Part shown: positions 45,930 through 56,729 of the stretch, in pieces
How positions within the stretch are numbered: position 1 is the stretch's first letter
How the letters are laid out: the number at the start of each line of letters is the position of its first letter
Source: Sarocladium kiliense
Taxonomy: Eukaryota; Ascomycota; Sordariomycetes; Hypocreales; Sarocladiaceae
Direction: 5' to 3'
Assembly: GCA_030734395.1 (NCBI GenBank)
Contig: JAUZTG010000034.1
Location: forward strand, 806,001 to 870,000
Length of the DNA: 64,000 nt
Notes under the pieces: generated by a model
Told to the model about the DNA's origin: nothing
Seen by the model: the letters and a program-made list of their open reading frames with translations, nothing else
The model's database searches: none
Made by a program: the position numbers and the translations under genes

Positions 45930-47806
45930 ATGTCTGACCAAAACGAGAAGACCACGGTTGACGAGGCCTCTTACGTGGGCTCGCAGCCCGCCAACTCACC
46001 AGAGGAGGTTGAGGCCACGAAGAAGCTGCTGCGAAAGTGTGACATGAGGCTTCTTCCCCCTCTGATGGTAATTTACTTCCTTTCCTTCATGGATAGGACC
46101 AACATCGGTACGTTTGCGCCACTTCACGGCTCGCGTTCACTCCCTGAGAAGAATTTGAGTGAGCTAACGATAAGATGTCTGAAACTTAGGAAATGCGAAA
46201 ATTCAGGGTATGACGGAGACCCTGGAAATGACCGGTAACGACTATAACTTGGCTCTTTTCGTCTTCTTTATTCCGGTATGTTCAGGCTGCCTGAGACACA
46301 GGTGCTTCAACACGGTCTGACATGCCTCTTCCTCAGTATATTCTCTTCGAGGTCCCATCGAACATTGTTATCAAGAGGATCCCCCCATCCCTATGGCTCA
46401 GTGCGATTACAGTCCTTTGGGGTTCGTCTTTCTCGTCGTGGCTAAGGGTAACTACGCCCGCTGACCTCTGATGTTCCAGGTATTTCAACCGTGGGCATGG
46501 GGCTTGTTAATAATGTCGAGGGCCTTATCGGTTGTCGTGCGCTTCTCGGTCTCTTCGAGGCCGGTATTGTGCCAGGTATGGCCTTAGAGGCAGGATGTTG
46601 TTGCGGGTGAGAGCTCATACTAACGCCATCGTCACAGGTTGCGTCTATCTCATCAGCATGTATTACAAGCGCTACGAGCTCCAGTGGCGTATGTCTCTCT
46701 TCTTCAGCGCTGCGATCCTCGCAGGCGCCTTTTCCGGCCTATTGGCATTTGCCATTGCCAAGATGCACGATGTGGGTGGCCTTGAAGCGTGGCGCTGGTA
46801 CGTTCGTCTTCTTTCCTTCTCGAATACTCCTTTGGACCAATATCAAGTCTGCTTGCTAACTTTAAGGTGAACACTTTTTTAGGATCTTCATCCTTGAAGG
46901 GCTCCTGACTGTGGTTTGTGGCGTTATTGCCAAGTGGTGGATTCCGGACTGGCCAGAGACGGCAAAGTTCCTCACCGATGAGGATAGAGCCAGACTTATT
47001 GGACGCCTTTCGGATGACTCTGGTGATGCTAAGATGAACCACCTAGATAAGGCGGCCTGGAGGAGGATCTTGGCTGACTGGAAGATTTACCTCGGCACCC
47101 TCGCATACTTTGGCATCGTTAATAACGGATATGCTGGCTCGGTAAGTCTGTTGAACTCAAGTAGATCTATGACTTTCAGCAGGAGCTGACTTCTTTTTTT
47201 TTTTTTTTTTTCTAGTTCTTCATTCCCACGATTCTTCGCGAGATGGGATACGCCGCAGAGCGCGCTCAGGTCCTAACGATCCCCGTATACGTTGTCGCCA
47301 CCATCGGCTGTCTGGGGGCGGCCTATCTGGCTGATCGCATGCGCCACCGCTACGGCTTCACTATGCTCGGAGTTTGCATCACGACCGTCGGCTACATCCT
47401 TCTTCTCCTACAGCATAACGTCCCCACCGGAGTGAGATACTTCTCGCTCTTCCTCCTCGTGACCGGCGGATACATCACCCAGCCAGTCCTCCTCGCCTGG
47501 CTATCCAACACCATGGGCGGCCACTATAAGCGTTCCATCTCATCAGCTTTCCAGATTGGCTTTGGTAACCTGGGCGGCATCGTTGCTTCCAACGTTTACC
47601 TGACCCATGAGGCGCCACTGTACTGGACTGGCTACGGAGTAAGTCTCGGCATGGTCTGGATCTGCGGCCTCGCGTGTACTCTCATGTACTTCCTTGCCGT
47701 TCGGGAGAACAAGAAGAGGGATCGTGGCGAGAGGGACGACAGGCTTCTCCAGCCTGATGCTGGTAATTTGGGAGATGATCACCCCTCTTGGAGATATGCC
47801 ACCTGA
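45930..47806 (+). CDS. MFS anion:cation symporter (allantoate permease/Dal5-like)
   Basis: Seven exons: 45930-46107, 46190-46275, 46337-46421, 46480-46575, 46638-46797, 46883-47141 and 47216-47806; all are in phase, giving 484 residues. Family signatures: KCDMRLLPPLMVIYFLSFMDRTNIGNAK in helix 1, YILFEVPSNIVIKR, GLFEAGIVPGCVYLISMYYKRYELQWR, WRWIFILEGLL, and WIPDWPETAKFLTDEDR in the central loop. About twelve spans are present. This ACS family imports organic anions such as allantoate, nicotinate and other carboxylates. In this cluster a carboxylate substrate is plausible (inference). The last intron has an 18-base T run before its acceptor. Confidence 0.9.
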
Positions 47807-48552
47807 GCGTTAACAAGGCGCATAAGGTAGGGAAAGGAAACAAGTCTCAGAATAGGACTAGGTGTTTTGGAAGAGGGTGCTGCGATGACTGGGACTTGAG
47901 ATTGCCATGAGGATGGGCATTTAATCTATTTGCAAATGTAGATGGACCCTTCAATTGACTATGCTGACGAGTGGATTCTAACGAAAGTGGCTGGCTCCCT
48001 TAAATCGCACCGGCGCCATGCCATATCACACACGCCCGCTGCGACAGCAGGTACCAAGTCTCCTACAGTTGTGTTCGACAAAGACAACGCGAACTTGTTT
48101 GAATAGCCGCAATGCGCCCCGTATATACTTCTATGTAGGAATTTGGCCCCGGCGATGCGGCCTTCGGTTCTGTCCCAGCCTTTGCCTCCACACCAGCACT
48201 ATCAACGGCGTGCGACGCGCCTACGCGGCGTAGTCAATTAAAACAAACTTTCCTGCAATCAGCTGCACACTGTGGATCTATGATGCCGCTCAGACTGCGA
48301 ATTGGATTTTGCCTAAAGCAAAGGGAGACTCTGACACAGCGATCAGGGAAGGAAATCCCGGGCCGTGGTTGAGTAGGTTGCGTTATAGAACAGGGATAAG
48401 TAGTCCTACATGACCTTCACCCCCTCAGGGTCTCGGAGACGCGGGGCAATAAAGAACGGCGAAAGTTCTCGAATAGCCATCGAAGAGGGGAAGACATCCT
48501 CTCCGTTTCATTCTCGGAGCTTGCTTTCGCTTTTGCTGTTGCTGCCCTCATC
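47807..48552. other. Intergenic region upstream of carboxylesterase
   Basis: 746 bp without a gene; the 3' UTR of the symporter gene and promoter of the esterase gene. No clear TATA box. Confidence 0.45.
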
Positions 48553-50480
48553 ATGTATGGCCTGAGTCAGCATCTGCTGCTTGGCTTGAGCTGGGCAGGC
48601 CAAGTCCTATCCAGGCCATCATGCGCCGAGCCAAAAGTCACCGTGGCCAATGGTTCCTACGAAGGCTTGTATAGTCGCAAGTACAAGCAGGATTTCTTTC
48701 TTGGGCTGCCGTATGCGAAAGTAGGTTATTTATTATCGAAGTCTGATCTTGGTGTTGGCATACAAGAGCCTGCTGACACTGGACGAGTCACCAAAACGCT
48801 TCGCTATTGCAGAAAGCCTCGATGAGACGTGGAATGGCGTTCACGATGCGAAGGAGTATAGCCCTCATTGTGTTGGGTATGGTGGGGATATGATCGGCTA
48901 CGAGATGTCTGAGGACTGCCTGTACCTCAACGTGGTTCGCCCTGCAGGCATCGACAACACCGCCGATCTCCCCGTTGCCGTATGGATTCACGGTGGCGGT
49001 CTAGTCGAGGGCGGCGCTGGTGATCGACGATACAACTTGTCCTTTGTTGTGGAGCAGAGCGTATACCTGGGAACACCTATGATCGGTGTTAGTATCAACT
49101 ATCGCTTATCAGCCTTCGGTTTCCTAAACGGTAAGGAGGTTATAGATGCTGGAGTTGCTAATATCGGGTTCCGCGACCAACGTCTCGCCTTGCAATGGGT
49201 TCAAGAGAATATTGGCGCGTTTGGGGGCTCACCTGATAAGGTTACGATTTGGGGAGAGAGTGCTGGCGCGGAAAGTGTGACCGCTCAAATGCTTGCTTAC
49301 AATGGTATACTTTATCCAAGACTTTGGATTATGGTCGAGAGCTAATGCTGAATAGGTCGTAACGACGGTCTTTTCCGCGCGGCCATCGGTCAATCTGGCT
49401 TCGGAGGGATGCTCCCAAGATTGCCTGGTGGCTTCAACGCCACATCCATAACCCAGTCGATTTATGATGGTTTTGTGTCATCGAGTTCCTGCGCACACCT
49501 CGTCGGATCGCTGGAGTCTATCGACTGCCTTCGGGAGGTGCCCTTTGAGGAGATCAACCATATCCTCGAAGGCGGGCTTGGGAGAGCGTGGACACCAGCT
49601 CTGGACGGCGACTTCTTCCAGGACTATACCTCGAACCAGCTTGAGGCAGGCAGATTCGTCCAGGTTCCACTGTTGGCTGGTGCGAACACAGATGAGGGTG
49701 TAAGCTTTCGACAAAACGGAACTGGTGGCATCAACACCGATGACGAGCTTGCTGACCTAATGTCGGGATTCCTTATTAGCGACAATGTGGTACAGACTAC
49801 GGAAGAGCTTGTGGCCGAGGTACTGAAGCTGTATCCGAACGATCAGTCTGTGGGCATCCCATCCCTCGAGAGATGGCCGCATATCATCCAACCTGGTGAC
49901 TCCTATGCGCAACAACTCGGGGCACAGTACCGCCGCGAGTCCGCCATCATGGGTGACTTCGTGATGCATTACCCCCGTAGGAGGGCCAACCTCGCGTGGA
50001 CTGCTGAAGAGGTGTCAAATTATGCTTACCGCTTCAATGTTATGCCCTACGGGGGAACTGGCCCTCAATTCGGTTGCAATCACTTCAAAGAGGCAAGTGA
50101 AGCGGCTTCTTGCTAAATGGCCACAAGTAAAAGCGGTAACTGACTGATCGGGCTCGCAGGTTGCATTCGTGTTCCTCAACATGGGAGGCGTCGGTTATGA
50201 AGTTAATCCATTTGGTGGGGATGACGAGGAGTATACAACCCAGGCGAAGGAGGTTTCAAGAGCCATGGGCTCAGCGTGGATTAATTTTGTCACCAGTCTC
50301 GACCCTAATGGGCCGGCAGGGTCCCCGAATGACACTGTCTGGCCAGAGTACAGGTCCTTAAGTGGCATCGGCAAAGGCTTGGTGTTTGATCTTGGAAAGA
50401 TTTATGTCGAGGACGATGATTGGAGAGAAGAGGGCATTGCCTGGTTCATCGAGCATGCGCTATCGGTCTTCGGAAACTAG
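48553..50480 (+). CDS. Secreted type-B carboxylesterase/lipase
   Basis: Four exons: 48553-48720, 48788-49304, 49356-50092 and 50160-50480, 580 residues. The third intron starts GCAAGT rather than GT; this GC-AG intron restores CNHFKE-VAFVF. A hydrophobic N-terminus (HLLLGLSWAGQVL) is a probable signal peptide. Carboxylesterase motifs are in order: FFLGLPYAK, SEDCLYLNV, the oxyanion loop WIHGGG, nucleophile Ser214 in GESAG, the acidic residue in GANTDEG, and His in GCNHFKE. Several N-x-S/T sites fit secretion. The enzyme hydrolyses carboxylic esters. As the last gene of the presumed cluster it could release an acid or phenolic outside the cell for uptake (inference). Confidence 0.92.
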
Positions 50481-51298
50481 ATGACCAGTATCAACTACGG
50501 AAAAGGTGTTAAGATCGGATCCAGGCCCTCGCTCCTTTGAACATCACCGTTGGCACGGTTAAGCCTGATGGGTGCAGTCAAACCTAGCACCGAGGCCACC
50601 GCTGTCAAAGCTTGGAATACAGCTTGCGCACCGTCTGATATACAACTTAGTTTCCTTATTGGTGTTAGCGGAGGCGTGGTCTTGGAGACATCGAATGGTT
50701 ATATCCGTCTGAGAGACAATATCGCCAGGTCGTATGATAAGGGGAGAGGCGGTATCATGTATCACCCCTTAAAACCCGACAAGTAAGACTGCTCTCCATA
50801 GAACCAAAGTTACCACAGATGTAGGAGAAAGGATAAATCAGTATGTACCTCGAAGCAGCCTTTAACTAAGCCTTGTTCTGTGGACCCATCTGACTGCGAT
50901 GGTCACATCTGTGGCTGCTCCAGCTGTCCCGCATGCACATCTCAACTTCTTAATGGTCACTCAGAGGATTAAGCTTCGCAATAGCATGTTTTCAGCTAAG
51001 ACCTTCCGGGACGGCGATCTTGCGCAGATCTAGACGCACTGCAGATCCCTCGCTAAGGGAATTTAGCACGTCTGGGCAGTGGCGCTCACTTACACGAATG
51101 ACCGAAATCTACGCACCCCCCACCGCTCAGCCGCGCACTAAAAGACAAGCCTTCTACCCAACTGTCAATCCTTCTCGCGTCATGAGGCTTGAGACTCATG
51201 GTATAAATACCCTCGTATCCTCTTCAGGCCAAAGGTGATCTTCCTCCTTTGGTCTCGATCCTCCTCTTGACTAATCACTGCCATTCAACTTGCTGAAG
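50481..51298. promoter_or_regulatory. Intergenic region with TATA box for the next gene
   Basis: 818 bp without a supported gene. TATAAAT at 51,202-51,208 lies about 95 bp before the next start codon. Confidence 0.5.
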
Positions 51299-52257
51299 AT
51301 GGCGGAATCACGACGACTCGAATGGTCAACGCAAGGCGATGATCCTGACAACCCCAAACCAGTCAGCACTTTCCCTTCGATCGGCATAGAACATGTACTA
51401 TCGTACAACATCGTCCCTGTGGACTCCCCAGGACGTCTGGAGAACCACAAAACGCCCCTCGAATCCTTACTAGCCGCTACAAACTCCCCCTTGTACGCAA
51501 TCGAGCACTCCAGTACAAAGGGCCACCAACAGGGCCACATCAAGACCTACGAAACCGACGCTGGCCCTGAAATAACGCGAGAACTAGATACCGATGCAGG
51601 TGAGCTTACAGATCCTTGTCTATGTTCTGGAGAGAGAGGGCAGTGATTAAGACCATGGAACCATATGTAGCAACTTCGTACACTATCAAATCAGCCCGTT
51701 ACCGGCCACTCTACGAGAAGCTCAAGTCTCCATCAGCCGCAAAAAAGGCACTCGCAAGTTGGAAGAAGCAGGGCAAAGAAGGTCTGCCTCCGCAGCATAT
51801 GACCCTCTCCTCACCTACGGTGCGCAAGGTAGAGGGCAAACCCCATCTTTGCATCTCGTGCACCGTGGATGAGGCCTACCCAAACTTTCACATTCAGTGC
51901 ATCTTCCAATATCTCAATCACACCGAGAAATTGAATTCAAATACCAAGGAGGTCCGCCTCGCCTTTGCAACGCTTCAGACTCGGGAGAACAGGTGGGTCG
52001 TTGCGTTGGAACAGCAAGGCCAGAATGATACGTCCATCAAGGCGGTGGTTGGCGGAGCAGAGTACGCTCGGCTAGAGAGTATCGCGATAAGCAGTCCTGA
52101 CCAAGGACAATCTGGAAATTCAGCAGCGGGAAACCCGATATCGAAGAAGATTATAGTGCCGAAACACTACGATGTTAGCAGACTGTGGTGTCAGACAGAG
52201 GGATTCTATCAGGTGAATCTGTATATCCCAGAAACCTCTGTTGTAGAAGATTCGTAG
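51299..52257 (+). CDS. Hypothetical protein
   Basis: Two exons, 51299-51599 and 51644-52257, give 304 residues. The intron is 44 nt, short even for this genome, with a GTGAGC donor and GCAG acceptor in phase, reading DTDAVIKTMEPYVATSY. No signal peptide or membrane span is seen. The sequence is hydrophilic and evenly mixed, with predicted strands in the second half (HLCISCTVDE, RWVVALEQQ, FYQVNLYIPE). A well-placed TATA box supports expression. I do not recognise the family. It is convergent with a secreted protein gene. Confidence 0.6.
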
Positions 52258-52568
52258 AGGCTTCGGGAGGCTTCGGGATGGTTCCAATAATCAGTGGCAT
52301 TTTCTTTTTGCGGTAAAGTGGAAGGTAATCATGGTACTGAAAGAAGAGGAAGGGACAGCTAGTAGATTTGGTACACAATATCAATAAAGAAATACCAATG
52401 AGGAAGAGCATACCACGCTGTATGAATTCTCCCTTTCTTGACAACGTCGCAGAATGGGAGGACATAACGACTCTCTGGATAACACTCCAATGATTGAAGC
52501 AAAACTCCTGTCACTTATCTACCAAGCTCTCTCCCTACACTGACATTTGCCCTCATACCGCCCACATC
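52258..52568. other. Convergent intergenic region
   Basis: 311 bp between two stop codons; no gene was seen. Confidence 0.5.
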
Positions 52569-54147
52569 TCAGATGATGATATCAATACCCGGCCGTCCTC
52601 CACCAGGCGGCGGGGGCGGGGGATCCAAGCGACACTGCCGGTAATTGAATCCCTTCGGCGGTGGCCACACGCAGGATGGCGCGTCGTCCGCCTCGAAGTA
52701 GGGCATGGCAAACCAGCACTCAGGATAGTTGCTCTCAAAGCCCGATCCATTATCTGCCGGTGCTTCATCATAGCGGTTGCGGCATTCCTTGATATTTAAC
52801 ATCATCTCCCTGATGTCAATGCCGTGATCCCCTAGTCTACCAATCACGGATGGATCGACGCCACTGGATACCAGATCCCTGCCATTCATCTCTGTGCGCC
52901 GGAACTCCAGACAGACGTTGCCGTCCCACTGGTCATGGGGTCCCTGGCAAGAGCTTCTGTCCGGGTTCGTGTTGCCGAACAGGATGACGCCCTGGGCTGC
53001 GAGTAGGGCTCCGATCATCTGGGCTTTGGCCATGGCGAAGCCATCTTCCATGGCGTTTTTAAGGGCGTCGTTGGGATTAGGGCTGGAGAAAACCCCGCTG
53101 CCGAGGATTGCCGCCACAGGGTGAATATCCTTGTTGACAGGGACTTCCATGATGACGAGGGAATCCATGAAAGAGCTGACGAGGGGCTGCTCTTTGGCGA
53201 TGCCTGTGAAGAACTCGGAGTTAAGGTTGGCGATGTAGGCTTTCTTGCTGTCGAACCACTTGACATACACATCCTTGATGTATGAAGTCAGCTGTCGGGG
53301 ACTAAGTTCTTGTCCAGCATTGCGTTCATTTAGCACAGTCATCAGGTCGCTTCCCGTGGCTACATGGTCTGCAGCCGAGCTGCCAAAGAGAAGTGCGCTC
53401 TCGAGTTTCTTGTCAGGTCCGGCCTTTCTGATCTTCGAAGCGATGGTGGACGCGTACTCCAGTCCAGGGGAGATGATGCCAGCGATAGCAGAAATGAGGT
53501 CCCAATTGATTGCTGACTCAATCCTTCCCACGTCAAACTCGTCAACGAGGCCGTCCGTGGTCAAGGCTTGTCTGACGGCATCTTCAAAGACCATCTGTCG
53601 AGCCTCGGTGAAGAATGCCTGCACGTTCGGGGCCCATAGTCTGATCCAGTACACTGACAACGAGAACTCAGCTTAGTTTTCTGCGCTCACAGGAAGGCGG
53701 GAAGGGAAAGCAGATCTCCACTCAGAATCCTTCGAAACTTACCTTCTGGAGGCGTGAACCAACGGCATTCCACACCAGGGGTTGGAGCCAGGCACTGTGG
53801 AGCAGTCCCCAGGCTCGAACAGTCCAAGGTGCTGTGGTATGGCCCGCCGTCACGAGTGTGAGTTGTCTTTTCGTCAAGGGATTTGAGCCAGTTCCAGTCC
53901 TCTTCAAGTACATATCTGTTAGCGGACCTTTCCATCATGGTGAAGCCACTCAGGGGATGTACTCACTCCAAGCATCGCCGGTAACGAGGAAATTGCTGAG
54001 GTACACATCGGCGCCGGATCTCTTCATCGAGTCCACATCAGTGCGGCCATAGGTGCACATCTCTGGGTCTGTCTGTCGTGGCTGCAGAGTGGGATACGCA
54101 TATCCTGCACCCGCGAGGCTGAGAGCTGCGAAGGCCAGTCGGACCAT
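52569..54147 (-). CDS. Secreted protein of unknown function with Pro-rich C-terminus
   Basis: Three exons: 54147-53967, 53901-53743 and 53653-52569, giving 474 residues in phase. The first intron uses a CTAAC branch site and an AAG acceptor; this is the only choice that keeps the DWNWLKSLDEKTTHTRDGGP frame. The N-terminus (MVRLAFAALSLAGAGYAYP) is a clear signal peptide, followed by QPRQ, a possible processing site. The middle is helical and acidic. Cysteines cluster in the N-terminal 110 residues and the last 120. It ends in a run of prolines and GGGRPGIDIII. TATATAAG lies about 130 bp upstream. I do not recognise the family. An upstream in-frame ATG at 54,207 would bury the signal peptide. 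Confidence 0.7.
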
Positions 54148-55118
54148 CTCGAAAAGGTGATCAGAGGCGAAAGAGTCCCCCTGTGAGTGTGAACAAGCGT
54201 AGCGCATAAGATGCTCGAATAATTAGGGTAGCAATACATCTCAAAACACGAAGCTAAGTACAGATGTTCCACAGCTTATATAGGAGATGACGAACAGCAC
54301 ATAGGCGTAGGCCTCCCATGCTCCCCAAACCTGACCATGTAGGAACCCGAGAGTATAGCTCTAATCCGACGAATCAGCTGGAGGATGTGCCTTGCAGTAT
54401 TTTGGTACAGCAGCCTTATTGCTATAATTGGTGGCTGTGCTGATGCTGCTCAGCGCGCATCCTCAGCTGCAAGTACGAGCAACTGTTTAGGAATCTCACG
54501 TAGCCACTAAGAACCCCTTGTCTTACACAACGCACCAATGAAGTCGCTAAGTCGCAAGACAAGCAAATGCAAACAAAGATAATCAAATGGCACAACGTGC
54601 TTTATTGCGGTCTGGCACTTACCTCAGATGCGTTGCTCAATGCCCGTATTGTCGGCAAATCTATGCCGGAACCGATCGCAAGGCTGCACAAGGACGCGCT
54701 CAGCTTAGGCTAAGCCTCTGGGGTACTTAATCAATCCGAAAATAGACTTAAATGGGAAAACAATCTTGCTATGTAGAATGATCTCTCTATACGAGATGAA
54801 GGCGCATAGCGGGGATAATCTCGCCTGTGAGGGTAGCCGTGCCGTGTCCTTGGGCTTGAGGGAATCATCACTCCTACACATGACAATCTGGTTGGCTTGC
54901 TTTGCACAGAATTTTCTGTAATTGATCTCGAACCAGTTTATATGCTCCTTTGATTGCTACGCCTAAAAACAAAAGATAGCGGTACTTGCCTTGGTTGGAA
55001 AGCCCAAAGTAATACACGAACAGGTCGCGGCCAGGTGCTCCAAACGTATATGCGGAAGTAATGAGGACCCTGCCTACCTATATCTTCTCACCCCCTTCTG
55101 AATGCCGGGAATGAAGGT
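54148..55118. other. Intergenic region; TATA box for the secreted protein gene
   Basis: 971 bp. On the minus strand, TATATAAG at 54,282-54,275 lies about 130 bp upstream of the start at 54,147. The rest shows no gene. Confidence 0.5.
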
Positions 55119-56027
55119 TCAGAAAGGCAGCCCCTTGTCACACAAGAACTGCCGGTCGTAGTCCTCCGTCAACGCATTCACAACCAAAGACCAAACACTC
55201 TTATCCCATCCAAGTCCAGCATGCCCGACCTTGTCGTCAGGGCAAGTATCCTGCACGATGACATTCCGAACTCCTTCTTCCTCAACCCTGCTCACTTCTG
55301 GCTCTACGAGCGTATCGTAGGTGGACATGATGATTGTAGCCTTGATACCGTCCGGCACAATACGCTCCGCTGCTTGAAAGTCGGCGTGGACATCTCCTCC
55401 GCGGGCCATGTCATCGCAGGCAGCGCAGCCGAGAGTCTTGAGGGCCAGAGAGGCGAGCTCACGAGTTGCCTCTCCGCCGAAGTAGAACAGGTCGGTGAAC
55501 CCGTAGTACTCGGCTCCGTGCACTGCCGGGCCCAGCGCAACAGTATGTTCCACTATGTTGGCGATGCCGTCCTGCGTCATAGGCACATAGAGTGCCATCA
55601 CGCCACCTTCACTGTGGCCCACAAGATCTACCTTCTCTGCGCCAGTCTTGTCCCAAACTTCTCTGATGAACGCTGCGACCTCTGGGGCACCGATATCGCG
55701 CATCGACCTGAGACCGCCGATCCAAGGGACTAAGGAATGAGCACCATAGGTGAGACCGTAAACGCACCAGCCAGCGTCAGTGAGGTTATGGGCGAAGGTA
55801 TTCAGGCCGACGTTGTGATTCGAAGACAAGCCGTGGAGGAAGATGACAGGGTTAGGATGGACTTCGCTGCGGCAGGAATAGCCATTTGGAGGTGCGCCGT
55901 GAAGATGGTTGGGTTGAAGGCTCGACGGAATGGACCAGCTAACGCTTCTCTCAGCTTTGGCTCCGAGGCCGAGCGAGGTGAGAATAAGAAGAGCGTGTCC
56001 AAGCATGGCGAAGGTTATTGAGGACAT
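55119..56027 (-). CDS. Secreted triacylglycerol lipase/esterase, alpha/beta hydrolase (lipase class 2-like)
   Basis: Single exon, 302 residues. N-terminal signal peptide (AMLGHALLILTSLGLGAKAE). The alpha/beta-hydrolase core shows PVIFLHGLSSNHN (oxyanion HG), the nucleophile Ser139 in VGHSEGG, a candidate Asp in MSTYDTLVEP, and His in VGHAGLGWDKSV close to the C-terminus, so the triad is complete. The order and the late DTCPDDKVGHAGL motif fit the LipA/EstA class 2 lipases known from actinobacteria and fungi. It should hydrolyse lipid or other ester bonds outside the cell. Met8 is an alternative start that gives a tighter signal peptide. Confidence 0.88.
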   Translation of the reverse strand: MSSITFAMLGHALLILTSLGLGAKAERSVSWSIPSSLQPNHLHGAPPNGYSCRSEVHPNPVIFLHGLSSNHNVGLNTFAHNLTDAGWCVYGLTYGAHSLVPWIGGLRSMRDIGAPEVAAFIREVWDKTGAEKVDLVGHSEGGVMALYVPMTQDGIANIVEHTVALGPAVHGAEYYGFTDLFYFGGEATRELASLALKTLGCAACDDMARGGDVHADFQAAERIVPDGIKATIIMSTYDTLVEPEVSRVEEEGVRNVIVQDTCPDDKVGHAGLGWDKSVWSLVVNALTEDYDRQFLCDKGLPF

Positions 56028-56729
56028 ACGTCTACTATGCGTGTTGCTGGGGAATAAGGACGTATCATGAGGAGGTTGGCCAGATGCAGATTGGAGAGAG
56101 GACCTTGAAACTCTTTTCCAAATTAGTGCACAGGTCTCAGGAGCGAAGGCAGATTGCTAAAGCATCATCGCCAGGGGGTTGATCCTTCATTCTCGCATTT
56201 CGACCAAGTACAGCTGCCTGCCACCACACTCGGCGACAGGGATTGTTGGAGCGTGGTCGCGATACTTCCCGATGTCGGGCGTTTGCTCTGATTCGCCCCA
56301 TTGCATATACGCAAGCTGAAGCATGTCATTTCTATTCTCTTCCCATGCTCAGCCACATGCTCCTGAAAGCCCCTTGAGCGCGTAGTCTCAGGCCACATGG
56401 GTGCCGCTTCAGAGGAGGGCGGTCCATATATCTAAGCAGAGGCTCGACGAAAAGTAGATTCAAATCTTGCTTTCGCAGCACCAGCGTAACACTATGTGCC
56501 ATGAACGGACTTGTGCACAACACTGGAGACGATACTGTCCGAGTTGCCGGGTTGCAGTCCAAAGAGGTTCGCGATGGTGAGAGGCCACATCTACGTGATT
56601 CTACATCAAACTCAAGACACGCACTCCAGAACCACTACTTATTCTTTCGGTGCTGATCTCTACATGACTGAACCTGATGTCGTTCGGAAAATCCTAGCTC
56701 ACAATAAGTTCAATCTCTTCTCATCAAGC
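56028..56729. other. Intergenic region
   Basis: 702 bp between the lipase start and the 3' end of the disrupted gene. No gene was seen. Confidence 0.45.
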
